Assembly (NCBI GenBank): GCA_023053545.1
Contig: JAKZAN010000001.1
Span: forward strand, 3,120,565-3,184,564
Direction of reading: 5' to 3'
Length of the DNA: 64,000 bases
Source of the DNA: Lepidurus packardi
Taxonomy: Eukaryota; Arthropoda; Branchiopoda; Notostraca; Triopsidae
Shown: positions 63,324 to 64,000 of the stretch, piece by piece
Numbering within the stretch: position 1 is the stretch's first letter
How the letters are laid out: each line of letters begins with the position of its first letter
Notes under the pieces: generated by a model
Database searches by the model: none
What the model was told of the DNA's origin: nothing
The model's input: only the letters and a program-made list of their open reading frames with translations
Position numbers and translations under genes: made by a program

Positions 63324-64000
63324 AAAAAAAACGAAACACAAGTAAAAGGTTTGACAATCTTTTCTATCGTCCCACATACAAAAACTAAGTTAATTTCTTG
63401 GTTCAAATAAGAGGACGAGCTAATCCTTAAATGTAACCTAAATTTTTAAGCGATTCTTTAAAAAAAATTCAATTAATTCATTTCAAAAGGATATTGTGTG
63501 GCGTTCTCGGCCTCATTTTTACGATAAAAGAAAGGCAAAATAACGCGCTTTGATGCCAGAAAGGAATTTATGGTAGATAATTTAGATAGTAGGAATTTTG
63601 GCCAGCCCGATCTGCTCAATGCTCTCAGTATTGGGGCTTTTGTATAAACCTGAAAGGGAAGGAGGGAGCCAAAAAAAATTAAGAGAAACAAGGGGTGGGG
63701 GGACACTGTATGTAACGATTATTTATCTGTTTTGTTTTAAACATATATAATTAAATATCCCCCCAAATTGAAACTTATTTTGTCAACGGTTTTCTCGATG
63801 TAGCTTCTTTGTTTTGGCAACACTTGGAAGAAATATGGAAAGGAAAAGTTATAGAGAAAGAAAACAATTGTTCTTGTTGAAGTTAAGTTAAAAAATTTGC
63901 GTTGGTATCTGTGATTAGGTTTAATAATTTATATACCTGAATGGAGAAAAAAGGTGCGGAACGAAAATTTTGGTGCAATCTTCAGTTGCGATTTTAAAGG
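63324..64000. other. GluCl-B 3' flank
   Basis: This AT-rich sequence follows the GluCl-B stop codon. It probably holds the 3' UTR, but I could not fix a polyadenylation site. No open frame with recognisable content reaches the window edge. Confidence 0.5.

Overview
The window looks like nuclear DNA of an invertebrate, most likely an arthropod. The genes are split by many short introns (often 55-110 bp) with GT-AG borders. Two genes encode glutamate-gated chloride channels (GluCl), a family found only in protostomes. One of them carries a duplicated third exon like the alternatively spliced GluCl exon 3 known from insects. Intergenic DNA holds CCTAA/TTAGG-type repeats, foldback MITE-like elements and microsatellites. 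I cannot name the species. I see no bacterial genes, CRISPR array, rRNA or convincing tRNA.

Layout. (1) 1-656, minus strand: the 5' part of a coronin (actin-binding WD40 protein), running off the left edge. (2) 657-5848: gene-poor spacer with a 640-bp inverted-repeat element (3550-4188) and a hAT-like remnant near 4.9-5.4 kb. (3) 5849-21439, plus strand: a complete VPS13 lipid-transfer protein gene of the VPS13A/C type. I modelled 54 coding exons (about 3254 residues) whose phases all agree. It includes an 8-nt microexon, a candidate optional 15-nt microexon and one GC-AG intron. (4) 21936-30208, minus strand: a complete GluCl subunit (GluCl-A, 12 coding exons, about 491 residues), convergent with VPS13. 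(5) 30.2-54.3 kb: about 24 kb without a recognisable gene, holding foldback elements, microsatellites, poly-G/C tracts and a candidate 5' exon ending at 38132. (6) 54338-63323, plus strand: a second GluCl subunit (GluCl-B, 10 exons in each mRNA, about 471 residues) with two mutually exclusive exon 3 copies. A dead non-LTR retrotransposon lies in the intron after them. (7) 63324-64000: downstream flank, nothing recognised.

How the genes relate. Coronin (actin) and VPS13 (bulk lipid transport at membrane contacts) are housekeeping genes with no clear functional link to the channels. GluCl-A and GluCl-B are head-to-head paralogues. They are almost identical through the pore (TM1-TM3) but differ in the ligand-binding domain, M3-M4 loop, exon repertoire and intron positions. 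GluCl subunits assemble as pentamers, so co-assembly is possible but not shown by sequence.

The most notable observations are the exon 3 cassette present in only one paralogue, the intron turnover between the paralogues, the optional microexons in VPS13, and several structured foldback elements.
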